DNA from: Acidovorax facilis
GTDB lineage: Bacteria > Pseudomonadota > Gammaproteobacteria > Burkholderiales > Burkholderiaceae_C
Assembly (NCBI RefSeq): GCF_023913775.1
Contig: NZ_JAMXAX010000040.1
Span: 1-39,793, forward strand
Direction of reading: 5' to 3'
Length of the DNA: 39,793 nt
This document shows, in pieces, positions 1 through 7,587 of this stretch. The notes beneath the pieces are model-generated. The model was given only the letters and a program-made list of their open reading frames with translations. It made no database searches and had not been told where the DNA came from. A program made the translations under genes and the position numbers. Every line of letters starts with the position of its first letter. Position 1 is the stretch's first letter.

Positions 1-10
1 TCAGCCAACG

Positions 11-307
11 TCAGATGCTTTGCGCTTGCAACCGCACGTCGCTTGCCGGGTAGGCCACGCAGGGCAGCACGCAGCCCTCGGCCTTTTCTTCGGCGGACAG
101 GCCGGGCCATTCGATGGCATAACGCACTTCGCCTTCGATCAGCATGCCGAGGCAGGTGCGGCAGGTGCCGTTGCGGCAGGAGCTGGGCCAGTCGATGCCG
201 CCTTGCTCCAGCGACAACAGCAGGGGCTGCTCGGGCCAGGCGTCGCATTGCTGGCCGTCGGGCTCGACCTTGGCGATGAAAAAGGGGGCTGCGGTGGGTG
301 TGTTCAT
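11..307 (-). CDS. 2Fe-2S ferredoxin-like protein
   Basis: A 98-aa plant-type [2Fe-2S] ferredoxin domain that probably carries electrons to a partner oxidoreductase in the cytoplasm. Cysteines at 44, 49, 52 and 83 fit the C-x4-C-x2-C-x(about 30)-C pattern, with SSCRNGTCRTC as the core. The ATG at 307 is preferred over a longer upstream frame because the extra N-terminal residues are not ferredoxin-like and lie over the end of the next gene. The DUF938 methyltransferase gene ends 13 bp upstream on the same strand, so the two may be co-transcribed. The redox partner is not visible in the window. Confidence 0.85.
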   Translation of the reverse strand: MNTPTAAPFFIAKVEPDGQQCDAWPEQPLLLSLEQGGIDWPSSCRNGTCRTCLGMLIEGEVRYAIEWPGLSAEEKAEGCVLPCVAYPASDVRLQAQSI

Positions 308-320
308 GGGGTGCGTTTCT

Positions 321-959
321 TCAAGCGTTGCGGGAGGCGTGTGTCCAAACCAGCAGCAGGTTGTTGGCGGGCATCGCATGCCGTGCGGCCAGTTGCAGGT
401 CGGCCTGGGCGGCGACGGCGGCCACGTCTTCGATGCGGCGGATGCCCCAGTCGCCGTCTTGTGCGCGCAGGCTGGCGTCGAAAGACAGGTTGCCAGGCGC
501 GGTGGGCACGCCATCTTCCAGGTACGGGCCGTAGGTGACGAGGTGGCCGCCCGGCGTCAGGTGGCGGGCGGCGCCTTGCATCAGCCCCGTGCAGCAGGCC
601 CAGGGCGCGATGTGCAGCATGTTGGCACAGTAGACCAGGTCGAACGACGCGGCGCCGAACGCCGGGCCTTCGCTGGGCCAGCGGTCATGCAGCACGTCCA
701 GCCGCTGTGGCGCCCGCACGTTGCGGGCACCTGCCTGCTCGGCCCAGGCGGTGATTGACGCGAAGTGCGTGTTGTGCAGGTCCGTGGGCTGCCAGGTCCA
801 GCCGGGCAGGGCGCTTGCAAAGTGCGCGGCGTGCTGGCCGGTGCCGCTGGCAATCTCCAGCGCGGCGCCGGTAGGTGGCAACAGGGCCAGCAGCTTCGCC
901 AGGATGGGGCCCTGGTTGCGTTCGGCGGCGGGGCTGTGCTGGAGGGGGGCGGTGGTCAC
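321..959 (-). CDS. DUF938 family SAM-dependent methyltransferase
   Basis: A 212-aa class I methyltransferase-like protein of the DUF938 type. The SAM-binding glycine motif is LEIASGTGQHAAHFA near residues 34-48. The family signatures NQGPIL near the N-terminus, YCANMLHIAPW in the middle and FDASLRAQDGDWGIR towards the end are all present. The length is normal for the family. The substrate of DUF938 proteins is not established, so only the general reaction can be inferred. It lies just upstream of the ferredoxin gene in the same direction. Confidence 0.85.
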   Translation of the reverse strand: MTTAPLQHSPAAERNQGPILAKLLALLPPTGAALEIASGTGQHAAHFASALPGWTWQPTDLHNTHFASITAWAEQAGARNVRAPQRLDVLHDRWPSEGPAFGAASFDLVYCANMLHIAPWACCTGLMQGAARHLTPGGHLVTYGPYLEDGVPTAPGNLSFDASLRAQDGDWGIRRIEDVAAVAAQADLQLAARHAMPANNLLLVWTHASRNA

Positions 960-970
960 TAAATATTTTG

Positions 971-1020
971 GTATTTTTAGCGTCTAGCGCTTATCTGGTG
1001 AGCGCTGGTAGCTATGAAAT
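971..1020 (+). repeat. Dispersed palindromic repeat, copy A
   Basis: First of nine intergenic copies of a ~50-bp repeat. The core is AGCGCTT, a 7-9 nt loop, then AGCGCT followed by GGTAGCTAT. The arms can pair as a hairpin. This copy lies just upstream of the DUF938 methyltransferase start. Confidence 0.75.
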
Positions 1021-1081
1021 GGAGAGCACTTCGATGAATGCCGACGGGGACTGTACCTCAGATGCTTTGTCCCGGCTGCAC

Positions 1082-1195
1082 TGCCTGTTTTTTAGGCGGC
1101 ATAAGAAGTTTCCTTGTAAATCAATGACTTAAAACTGTCATACAAGGCTTGTTCAGAGTTATCCACAAGATTGTCCAGTCCGGGAAGGGATAACC
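1082..1195 (+). repeat. DnaA-box repeat, unit 1
   Basis: First of three similar units in a non-coding block between two minus-strand genes. It contains an exact DnaA box TTATCCACA at 1159-1167, the conserved core TTGTCCAGT, and a closing GGGATAACC. Two inverted repeats are visible: CCTTGTA with TACAAGG, and GTTATCC with GGATAAC. My hand alignment gives about 92 identities in 114 positions with unit 2. Confidence 0.8.
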
Positions 1196-1253
1196 GGGGG
1201 TTTTTGGGGCCGTTTGGGGGTGATGGCAGCGGGGGTTGATCGGGTTTTGTAAT

Positions 1254-1367
1254 TGCCTGTTTTTTGAGCGTCACAAGGATATTCTTTGTAAATCAATCAC
1301 TTAAAGCGGCCATACAAGGCTTATCCAAGGTTATCCACACCATTGTCCAGTGCAGAACGGGATAACC
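1254..1367 (+). repeat. DnaA-box repeat, unit 2
   Basis: Second unit, the same 114-bp length as unit 1. It holds the exact DnaA box TTATCCACA at 1331-1339 and a weaker TTATCCAAG immediately before it at 1321-1329. The arms GGTTATCC and GGATAACC form an inverted repeat around the conserved TTGTCCAGT core. Confidence 0.8.
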
Positions 1368-1412
1368 ATCGCCATGATGTTCTGCGTTGCCCAAAAATGA
1401 GGCAGTGCAGGG

Positions 1413-1501
1413 TGATCCTTTACAAATCAAGCACTTGGCGTTGTCATACAGGGCTTGTCAAAACTTATCCACATGATTGTCCAGTGCTGGCAGGGATAAC
1501 C
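1413..1501 (+). repeat. DnaA-box repeat, unit 3
   Basis: Third, more diverged unit that lacks the T-rich leading part of units 1 and 2. It keeps the exact DnaA box TTATCCACA at 1465-1473, the TTGTCCAGT core and the closing GGGATAACC. It ends about 23 bp from the stop of the DUF427 gene. Confidence 0.75.
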
Positions 1502-1524
1502 CGCAGGTGGTGGCTGCAGGGTGT

Positions 1525-1806
1525 TCAGGGGGTGACCTTCACGCCCTTCCAGAACGCCACGCGGCCTTTGATTTCTTCGGCTTCGGGCTTGGGGTCGGCG
1601 TAGAACCAGGCGGCGTCGGTGTTCATTTCGCCGTTGACCAGCAGCGACAGGTAGCTGGCCTGGCCCTTCCAGGCGCAGGTGGTCTTGTGGTTGCTGAAGG
1701 TGAAGTAGTCGCGGTGGAGCGCGCTTTCGGGGAAGTAGTGGTTGCCCTCCACCACCACGGTGTCGTCGCTTTCGGCAACTACTACGCCGTTCCAGACTGC
1801 TTTCAT
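1525..1806 (-). CDS. DUF427 domain protein
   Basis: A 93-aa protein that fits the DUF427 family: MKAVWNG at the start, a central HYFP segment, then KGQASYLSLLVNG and AAWFYADPKPEA, ending FWKGVKV. The family forms a small beta-rich fold of unknown biochemical role. The ATG at 1806 is preferred over upstream starts because an AAGGA ribosome-binding site precedes it at good spacing and the residues before it come from a dispersed repeat. It is a single-gene unit. Confidence 0.85.
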   Translation of the reverse strand: MKAVWNGVVVAESDDTVVVEGNHYFPESALHRDYFTFSNHKTTCAWKGQASYLSLLVNGEMNTDAAWFYADPKPEAEEIKGRVAFWKGVKVTP

Positions 1807-1819
1807 GGGAAATCCTTGG

Positions 1820-1867
1820 TAAAAATGGCCGCTGGCGCTTGATTTATAAGCGCTGTTAGCTATGAAA
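1820..1867 (+). repeat. Dispersed palindromic repeat, copy B
   Basis: Second copy of the AGCGCT...TAGCTAT family, in the leader region of the DUF427 gene just upstream of its ribosome-binding site. The remaining ~300 bp up to the SDR gene at 2166 holds no gene or convincing signal that I can see. Confidence 0.75.
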
Positions 1868-2165
1868 TGGTGAGTAAAGGGGTGCCGCTGCGGCAGCAAG
1901 CCCCCGGAACGGGATTGCGAGGCTGATTATTCCCAATGCGCCGCAGCTGTGCACGGGCCTCTGGGAACGCAGGGTTTTAGACGGATATGCCTTCATTTAT
2001 TCAGTCGCCTGCGCAACCGGCGGCCAGCGCCGCGTGGCTTACAGTGCACCGCGCGGTGCCCGCACATTGGGGCTGGGCGCCAGAGGCGGTTTAGAGAGAT
2101 GCGTTTCGTTTCTATTCCACTGATTGATGGACCAACCAAGACAACAGGACAGGAGAACCTTCACC

Positions 2166-3074
2166 ATGGGTATTGATTTCAAAGGCCGTGTGGCCATCGT
2201 GACGGGCGCAGGCGGTGGCCTGGGCCGCCAGCATGCATTGGCTTTGGCAGCGCGCGGCGCCAAGGTGCTGGTCAACGATCTGGGCGGCGCGGTGGACGGC
2301 AGCGGCGGTACCGTGAGTGCCGCGCAGGCCGTGGTCGATGAGATCCGTGCTGCGGGCGGCGAGGCGCTGGCCAACGGCGCATCCGTCACCGACTTTGCCG
2401 CAGTCGAGGCCATGGTGCAGCAGGCCATCGATGCCTGGGGCCGGGTGGATGTGCTGGTCAACAACGCGGGCATCCTGCGCGACAAGTCGTTCGCCAAGAT
2501 GAGCATGGACGACTTCCGCCTGGTGGTGGATGTGCACCTGATGGGCGCCGCCAACTGCTGCAAGGCCGTGTGGCCGCACATGGTGGCCCAGCAATATGGC
2601 CGCATCGTGATGACCACGTCGTCCACCGGCCTGTACGGGAACTTCGGCCAGGCCAACTATGGCGCGGCCAAGCTGGCCCAGGTGGGGCTGATGCAGACCC
2701 TGGCCATCGAAGGCGCCAAGTACAACATCCACGTCAATGCCCTGGCCCCCACGGCCGCCACGCGCATGACCGAGGGCCTGATGCCCCAGGAAGTGCTGGA
2801 CGCCCTGAAGCCCGAGGCCGTGGTGCCCGCCATGCTGGTGCTGGCCCATGAAAGCGCGCCCACGCGCACCATCCTGTGTGCGGGTGCGGGCACGTTCGAG
2901 GCCGCCCACATCACCCTCACGCAGGGCGTTCATCTGGGCATTGGCGCTGATGTGCCCGAGCAACTGGCGGCCCACCTGGCCCAGGTGACGGACCGTGCCG
3001 GCGAGCAAGTACCACAAAGTGGCGCAGCCCAAGGAACCAACGAAGTTGGAAAGGCCTTGGCCGCAAGGGCTTGA
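2166..3074 (+). CDS. SDR-family 3-hydroxyacyl-CoA dehydrogenase-like protein
   Basis: A 302-aa short-chain dehydrogenase/reductase. The NAD(P)-binding motif TGAGGGLG is at 13-20, NNAG at 99-102, and the catalytic Tyr165 and Lys169 are in YGAAK, preceded by the TTSSTG serine region. The loop NDLGGAVDGSGG after the second strand and a C-terminal extension beyond the usual ~250-aa core resemble the dehydrogenase domain of the peroxisomal multifunctional enzyme type 2 group, which oxidises 3-hydroxyacyl-CoA. That substrate is an inference. The ATG at 2166 has a GGAG about 10 nt upstream. gshA follows 71 bp downstream without an obvious link in function. Confidence 0.85.
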   Translation: MGIDFKGRVAIVTGAGGGLGRQHALALAARGAKVLVNDLGGAVDGSGGTVSAAQAVVDEIRAAGGEALANGASVTDFAAVEAMVQQAIDAWGRVDVLVNNAGILRDKSFAKMSMDDFRLVVDVHLMGAANCCKAVWPHMVAQQYGRIVMTTSSTGLYGNFGQANYGAAKLAQVGLMQTLAIEGAKYNIHVNALAPTAATRMTEGLMPQEVLDALKPEAVVPAMLVLAHESAPTRTILCAGAGTFEAAHITLTQGVHLGIGADVPEQLAAHLAQVTDRAGEQVPQSGAAQGTNEVGKALAARA

Positions 3075-3145
3075 TTTCCCCAGAGGCGGGCCAGCGCTCA
3101 ACGTGCTAAGTTCCGGGCCGACAGAAGTTGGATCGGTATAAACAT

Positions 3146-4675
3146 ATGAGCACACTGCACGAGAGACTGGCCGCCTACCCGGCGGACGCCCTGGGGGGGA
3201 TTCGCCGCGGCATCGAAAAGGAAGGGCTGCGCGTGCTGCCCACCGGCGGCCTGGCCCTTACCCCCCACCCGCTGGCCCTGGGCTCTGCCCTCACGCACCC
3301 GCTGATCACGACCGATTACAGCGAGTCGCAGCTGGAGCTGATCACCGGCGCCCACAAGGGCGTGTTGCAGTGCCTGGATGAGCTGACCGAGGTGCACCAG
3401 TTTGTGCACCACACCCTCAAGGACAGCGGCGGCGAGCTGCTGTGGGCCTCCAGCATGCCCTGCGGCCTGCCCACCGACGAGACGATTCCGATTGGCCGCT
3501 ACGGCAGCTCCAATGTGGGCCGCGCCAAGAGCGTGTACCGCATGGGCCTGGGCCACCGCTATGGCCGCCGCATGCAGACCATCTCGGGCATTCACTACAA
3601 CTGGTCGCTGCCGGGCGTAGACAGCGAGCAGTATTTCGCGCTGATTCGCAACTTCCGCCGCCATGCGTTTGTGCTGCTGTATTTGTTTGGCGCGTCCCCC
3701 GCGCTGTGCCCCTGTTTTGTAGAAGGCCGAGAGCACCGACTGCAGCCCATGGAGGGCGGCAGCGCGCTGTACCTGCCCCACGCCACGTCGCTGCGCATGG
3801 GCCGCCTGGGCTACCAGAGCGACGCGCAGGCCACGCTGGCCGTGAGCTACAACGGCCTCACGGGCTACGCCAATTCGCTCCACGAGGCGTTGACCAAGCC
3901 GTACCCCGCGTATGAAACCGTGGGCGTGCGCAACCCGGGCGGCGACTACAACCAGCTGGGCACCAGCCTGCTGCAGATCGAAAATGAGTTCTACGGCACC
4001 ATCCGCCCCAAGCGCACCGTGCGCACCGGTGAGCGCCCGCTGCACGCGCTGCGCGAGCGGGGTGTGGAATACGTCGAAGTGCGCCTGATGGACCTGGACC
4101 CGTTTGTGCCCGTGGGCATCACCGCGCCCACCATGCGCCTGCTGGATGTGTTCCTGCTGCACTGCCTGCTGTCCGACAGCCCGCCCGACACACCGGCCGA
4201 AATTGCCGAACTCAAGCAGAACCAGCACCTCACCGCAGAGCGTGGCCGCGAGCCCGGTTTGCACCTGTCGCGCAACGGCCAGAGCGTGCCGCTGACCGAA
4301 TGGGGTGCCGAGGTGCTGGCCGCCTGCGAGCCGCTGGCTGCCGCGCTGGATGCCACCCATGGCACCGACGACTACAGCACCGCGTTGCGCGATGCCCGCG
4401 CGCTGATGGCTGCGCCCGAGCGCACACCATCGGCCCGCGTTCTCGACAGCATCGTGCAGAGCCACCACAACAGCTTTGAATCCTTTGCCCGCCAGCAGTC
4501 CATCGCTGCGCGCGACGCGTTGCTGGGCTTGCCGTGGACGCCTGAACAGCAGGCGCGCTTCCTGTCGATGGCAGATGAATCGATTGCCGCGCAGAAAGCC
4601 ATCGAGGCGGCAGACACGCTGCCGTTTGAGGAATGGCGCGAGCAGTACATGGCGGTGAAGGAGTTGACCCCCTGA
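3146..4675 (+). CDS. gshA: Glutamate--cysteine ligase (gamma-glutamylcysteine synthetase)
   Basis: A 509-aa enzyme for the first step of glutathione synthesis, ATP-dependent joining of glutamate and cysteine in the cytoplasm. It matches the E. coli GshA class: GIRRGIEKEGLRV near the N-terminus, LGSALTHPLITTDYSESQLELI, SSMPCGLP, RYGSSNVGRAKSVYR and MQTISGIHYNWSLP follow in the expected order, and the length is close to the 518 aa of E. coli. The ATG at 3146 is chosen over an upstream TTG at 3128. The stop codon lies inside a dispersed repeat (4669-4748). No gshB is in the window. Confidence 0.95.
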   Translation: MSTLHERLAAYPADALGGIRRGIEKEGLRVLPTGGLALTPHPLALGSALTHPLITTDYSESQLELITGAHKGVLQCLDELTEVHQFVHHTLKDSGGELLWASSMPCGLPTDETIPIGRYGSSNVGRAKSVYRMGLGHRYGRRMQTISGIHYNWSLPGVDSEQYFALIRNFRRHAFVLLYLFGASPALCPCFVEGREHRLQPMEGGSALYLPHATSLRMGRLGYQSDAQATLAVSYNGLTGYANSLHEALTKPYPAYETVGVRNPGGDYNQLGTSLLQIENEFYGTIRPKRTVRTGERPLHALRERGVEYVEVRLMDLDPFVPVGITAPTMRLLDVFLLHCLLSDSPPDTPAEIAELKQNQHLTAERGREPGLHLSRNGQSVPLTEWGAEVLAACEPLAAALDATHGTDDYSTALRDARALMAAPERTPSARVLDSIVQSHHNSFESFARQQSIAARDALLGLPWTPEQQARFLSMADESIAAQKAIEAADTLPFEEWREQYMAVKELTP

Positions 4676-4748
4676 GCGGCTGCGCCGCTTCCCCCAAGGG
4701 GGACGCCACCGGTGGCCTGGCGAAGCCAGTTCCACGGTGGCACTGGCC
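4669..4748 (+). repeat. Stop-codon-linked GC-rich repeat, copy 1
   Basis: About 80 bp beginning CCCCCTGAG, in which the TGA is the gshA stop codon. It continues with a small GC hairpin, then CCACCGGTGGCCTGGC and a segment ending CCACGGTGG. A reverse-orientation copy lies at 23031-23130 after the EamA gene, and a short diverged one at 28262-28300. It could serve as a transcription terminator, though it has no T-tract. Confidence 0.7.
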
Positions 4749-4808
4749 TTGGGCTGCGACAGTTTCAGCCGACATCTGCTGCAAGGCGGGCTGCCAGATG
4801 CTCTTAAT

Positions 4809-4855
4809 TTGATAGCTGTCTGCGCTTATCCATCAAGCGCTAGAGGCTGTTTTTG
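4809..4855 (-). repeat. Dispersed palindromic repeat, copy C (interrupted by IS)
   Basis: Reverse-orientation copy of the AGCGCT...TAGCTAT family. Its A/T-rich tail has been cut by the IS at 4856-5928; the rest of the tail resumes at 5929 after the duplicated octamer. Confidence 0.75.
4848..4855. repeat. IS target-site duplication, left
   Basis: The octamer TGTTTTTG directly abuts the left IS end and is repeated exactly at 5929-5936, as expected for the 8-bp duplication of IS1595-family elements. Confidence 0.9.
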
Positions 4856-4879
4856 GGCTCTTCTAGCGAATGCTAGTGA
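4856..4879 (+). repeat. IS terminal inverted repeat, left
   Basis: 24-bp perfect inverted repeat partner of 5905-5928. It contains the transposase stop codon (4863-4865), so the last residues of the transposase are encoded by the terminal repeat. Confidence 0.9.
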
Positions 4880-5831
4880 CGTCTTGATTCCCCATGGCCG
4901 CACCCAGCACCAGCGCGGGCTGTGGGCCCATCGGGCCTGATCGGTCCAACAACCTGAACCACCCCAGGTACGAATCAAGGTATTTCGTTGCAACGCCCTT
5001 GAAGTGCTGCATCCAGCCGCGCAGCCTGCTGACATAGGCATTGACGTTCTGCACATGCCAGGGGCCGCTCACCCGCTGGCCCCGGCTCACGTTCACTGCC
5101 TGGTGCTGCACACCCAAGAGCCGCGCTGCACTGGCCAGAGTGACGCTGCCATCGGTGCACAGGATGGTGTCCGGTGGCAACAAGGGCTTGAGTGCCGCTT
5201 GCACACTGACGGCCTTGTTCGTCTCCAGGATGAGGTTGACCGTTGCTCCCGCACGGTCTCGCGCCATCAGTACGGGTGTGTACTCCGAACCCTTGCAGCC
5301 AGCCAGCGCTTTACCTCCCCGGCGACGGGCCTTGCGCAGCAACCCTCTTTGACCCTTGCAGGAGACCAGGAAGTAGGACTCATCGGCCTCGGCAATGCCC
5401 ACAAGCTGGCGAGCCTGCTGGTTGCTTGGGCAGGCCAGGAAGCGGTGACGCCAGCGAAAGGCGGTGCTTTGTGCCACGCCCAGGCGCTGGGCCACCTGAT
5501 TGAGCGAGAGGCCTTCGCCCAAAGCTTGTGTCTGACCCATCCACTTGTCCCGCAGATGCAAACGCGCCAGCGGTGTTCCAGTCAAGGCGTTGAAGGTGCG
5601 CGCGCAATGGCGGCACTTGAAGCGTTGAAGCCCATTGGCCGAGCCGTTCTTGACAAGCAGGGAACTGTTGCAATGCGGGCAAGCCCGGGAACCGCCGCTG
5701 TGCGCTTCTACAACGGCGATGGCTTGACTGTGATCGAGCAGCACCTGCAGGGAGCTTGCCAGTTGCTGGCGCTGGTGGTGCGTCAGCTGGGGCAAGCTGT
5801 GGATCAAGCGCGTCATCTGTTGCTGTCGCAT
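4863..5831 (-). CDS. IS1595-family transposase (ISXO2-like)
   Basis: A 322-aa transposase. An N-terminal zinc ribbon has Cys51, Cys54, Cys73 and Cys76 in CPHC and CRHC. A helix-turn-helix-like segment (LSLNQVAQRLGVAQSTAFRW, 108-127) follows. The catalytic core has Asp150 in EADES, the RRRGGK stretch, Asp227 in CTDGS and the C-terminal GVATKYLDSYLGWFRLLD block typical of the IS1595 group. The ATG at 5831 has AGGAG 6-7 nt upstream and is preferred over a TTG at 5855. The frame is uninterrupted, so it is probably active. Confidence 0.93.
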   Translation of the reverse strand: MRQQQMTRLIHSLPQLTHHQRQQLASSLQVLLDHSQAIAVVEAHSGGSRACPHCNSSLLVKNGSANGLQRFKCRHCARTFNALTGTPLARLHLRDKWMGQTQALGEGLSLNQVAQRLGVAQSTAFRWRHRFLACPSNQQARQLVGIAEADESYFLVSCKGQRGLLRKARRRGGKALAGCKGSEYTPVLMARDRAGATVNLILETNKAVSVQAALKPLLPPDTILCTDGSVTLASAARLLGVQHQAVNVSRGQRVSGPWHVQNVNAYVSRLRGWMQHFKGVATKYLDSYLGWFRLLDRSGPMGPQPALVLGAAMGNQDVTSIR

Positions 5832-5904
5832 GGCCTTCTCCTGGGGCAGACGCAAAGGCGTCGTACCTTAAAGATCAGGGCCATGGGGCGCGATTAAAGA
5901 GGCA

Positions 5905-5928
5905 TCACTAGCATTCGCTAGAAGAGCC
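5905..5928 (-). repeat. IS terminal inverted repeat, right
   Basis: Perfect complement of the left 24-bp repeat; it sits on the promoter side of the transposase gene. Confidence 0.9.
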
Positions 5929-5936
5929 TGTTTTTG
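5929..5936. repeat. IS target-site duplication, right
   Basis: Second TGTTTTTG, identical to 4848-4855. Removing the IS and one copy restores the tail of the dispersed repeat. Confidence 0.9.
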
Positions 5937-5944
5937 CACTAATT

Positions 5945-6160
5945 TCAGCCTTGCAGCTGCAGCAGCGCCTCTTGCCGCCAGTATTCGGCCGCGTCCAGAA
6001 ACCCCTCCCACACGCAGCCATTGCACCCGCGCCCACAGCAGGTGGTGGGCTCGGGCGGCGGGGTGCGCAGCGCAATGCCCATGTCTGCAGCGCGTTGCTG
6101 CAGCGACTGGAACATCTGCTGCGCGGTCGCGCCGTCTACAGCGCGGGCCGGGGTTGCCAT
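5945..6160 (-). CDS. Oxidoreductase-like N-terminal domain protein
   Basis: A 71-aa protein with the motif CCGRGCNGCVWEGF (residues 41-54), which matches the small oxidoreductase-like domain (PF09791) found alone in many proteobacteria. The four closely spaced cysteines suggest metal or cluster binding, but no activity is established. A helical segment precedes it (TAQQMFQSLQQRAADMG) and an amphipathic tail follows. The ATG at 6160 lies 11 nt after the stop of the small membrane protein gene, so the two probably form an operon. An upstream-extended frame was discarded because it only overlaps that gene. Confidence 0.8.
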   Translation of the reverse strand: MATPARAVDGATAQQMFQSLQQRAADMGIALRTPPPEPTTCCGRGCNGCVWEGFLDAAEYWRQEALLQLQG

Positions 6161-6171
6161 GGTGAGTGAAC

Positions 6172-6423
6172 TCACGGCTTGTGGCGCCCGGACTTGGCGC
6201 GGCGCACGGCGTACTGCACCCCAAACGCAATGCCCAGCACCAGCGCAAACCAGCCCACCAGGGCCGCCTGGCTCATCAGATCGCGCACGCTGGCAGAGCG
6301 GGCGACGTACGGCGCCAGCAGGATGACCAGACCAATCAGGGCCAAGGTCACGCTCTTGAACAGCAGATCCTTGTGGGCCTTGGCGGCGGTGGCTTTGCGC
6401 GGGGTGTCGAGAGGGGCTGGCAT
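6172..6423 (-). CDS. Small two-helix membrane protein
   Basis: An 83-aa protein with two predicted membrane spans, roughly residues 24-42 (VTLALIGLVILLAPYVA) and 53-72 (AALVGWFALVLGIAFGVQYA). A basic N-terminus (TPRKATAAKAHK) and a basic C-terminus (RRAKSGRHKP) suggest both ends face the cytoplasm. I do not recognise the family beyond a conserved hypothetical inner-membrane protein. It is the first gene of a probable two-gene unit with the PF09791-like protein and is divergent from the GTPase gene at 6517. The ATG at 6423 gives a compact protein; the much longer open frame upstream is antisense to the GTPase. Confidence 0.75.
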   Translation of the reverse strand: MPAPLDTPRKATAAKAHKDLLFKSVTLALIGLVILLAPYVARSASVRDLMSQAALVGWFALVLGIAFGVQYAVRRAKSGRHKP

Positions 6424-6516
6424 GAAGGTCAAACAACGCCGTGGCGTAGGGCAAGTGGGACCGCGATTATCCTTGCCACCCTCAGATTGATTTGAAAACA
6501 CAAGAAAGTACCTCGC

Positions 6517-7494
6517 ATGGCCATCCAGTGGTTCCCCGGTCACATGCACCTGACCCGCAAAGCCATCACCGAACGCATCAAGGACATTGACGTGGTGATC
6601 GAGGTGCTGGACGCCCGCTTGCCCGGCTCCAGCGCCAACCCGCTGCTGGCCGAGATCACCGGCCACAAGCCCACGCTCAAGGTGCTCAACAAGCAGGACG
6701 TGGCCGACCCCGAGCGCACGGCGCAGTGGGTGGATTGGTACAACGCCCAGAGCGACACGCGCGCCTTGCCACTCGATGCGTCCGACCCGGCCCCCACGCG
6801 CAAGCTGATTGACGCGTGCCACCTGCTGTCGCCCAACCGGGGCGGCATGGCCAAGCCCATGCGGGTGCTGATCTGCGGCGTGCCCAACGTGGGCAAGTCC
6901 ACGCTCATCAACACGCTCAGCAACAAGCGCCAGGCCAAGACGGGCGACGAGGCCGGCATCACCAAGCTGGAACAGCGCATCACCCTGGCCGACGACTTCT
7001 ACCTGTGGGACACGCCCGGCATGCTGTGGCCGCGCATTGTGGTGCCCGAAAGCGGCTACAACCTGGCCGCCAGCGGCGCGGTGGGCCGCAATGCCTACGA
7101 CGAGGAGTTGGTGGCGTTGGAGCTGCTGCGCCGCCTGCAGAAAAACTACGCCCCACTGTTGGAGGCTCGCTACAAACTGGGCCTGCCCGAGGGGGCCGTG
7201 GCAACGATGCACGACGAAGAGCTGCTCGAAGCCATTGGCCGCAAACGCGGTGCCATGCTGGGCGGCGGCAAGGTCAACCTGCAAAAGACGGCCGAGATCG
7301 TGATGACGGATTTCCGCACCGCCATCCTGGGCCGCATCACGCTGGAGACGCCCACCGAGTTTGAAGCCTGGCGCGCTGCGGGCTTGGCCGAAGACGCCAA
7401 GCGCCAGGCCAAAAAAGATGCGCGCGCCAAGTCCAAAGGCAAGGGCTCGGGTGTGCGGGAGCCTGCGCCGGGCAGCGACGACGGCACGGACTGA
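6517..7494 (+). CDS. ylqF: Ribosome biogenesis GTPase YlqF/RbgA
   Basis: A 325-aa circularly permuted GTPase: the G4 motif NKQD (58-61) comes before G1 GVPNVGKST (121-129) and G3 DTPG (165-168). The N-terminal MAIQWFPGHM is the typical start of the YlqF/RbgA group, which acts in late assembly of the large ribosomal subunit. The C-terminal domain contains the LGGG-KVNLQKTAEIVMTDFR segment of the family, followed by a Lys/Ala-rich, low-complexity tail probably able to contact RNA. The ATG at 6517 aligns with the family start. It is a single-gene unit divergent from the small membrane protein. Confidence 0.92.
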   Translation: MAIQWFPGHMHLTRKAITERIKDIDVVIEVLDARLPGSSANPLLAEITGHKPTLKVLNKQDVADPERTAQWVDWYNAQSDTRALPLDASDPAPTRKLIDACHLLSPNRGGMAKPMRVLICGVPNVGKSTLINTLSNKRQAKTGDEAGITKLEQRITLADDFYLWDTPGMLWPRIVVPESGYNLAASGAVGRNAYDEELVALELLRRLQKNYAPLLEARYKLGLPEGAVATMHDEELLEAIGRKRGAMLGGGKVNLQKTAEIVMTDFRTAILGRITLETPTEFEAWRAAGLAEDAKRQAKKDARAKSKGKGSGVREPAPGSDDGTD

Positions 7495-7587
7495 CCGGGT
7501 TCCCGGCGCATCCCAGCGGGCGCGCAGGATGCCCGCCGTCGGCGTTGCGTGGCCGCCGCTGCTGGCGTTTTGCAGGTAGCCGATCCG

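Larger units (their letters stand above)
4856..5928 (-). mobile_element. IS1595-family insertion sequence, intact
   Basis: A complete 1073-bp insertion sequence. Its ends are perfect 24-bp inverted repeats beginning GGCTCTTCTAGCGAATGC at 4856-4879 and its complement at 5905-5928, flanked by the 8-bp direct duplication TGTTTTTG. It carries one open transposase gene on the minus strand. All parts needed for movement look intact and the duplication is unmutated, which suggests a recent insertion. The target was the tail of a dispersed intergenic repeat between gshA and a convergent small gene. Confidence 0.93.

Noticed and set aside
1092..1274. 60-aa minus-strand ORF in the DnaA-box region
   Set aside because: It lies across the repeat units, has no ribosome-binding site and its sequence is low in protein-like features.
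1082..1501. CRISPR array or integron attC sites in the repeated block
   Set aside because: There are only three units, they are imperfect and irregularly spaced with no unique equal-length spacers, and they lack the RYYYAAC/GTTRRRY pairs of attC. No cas or integrase gene is near.
3098..4735. 545-aa open frame on the minus strand
   Set aside because: It is antisense to gshA, which is clearly real by its family motifs.
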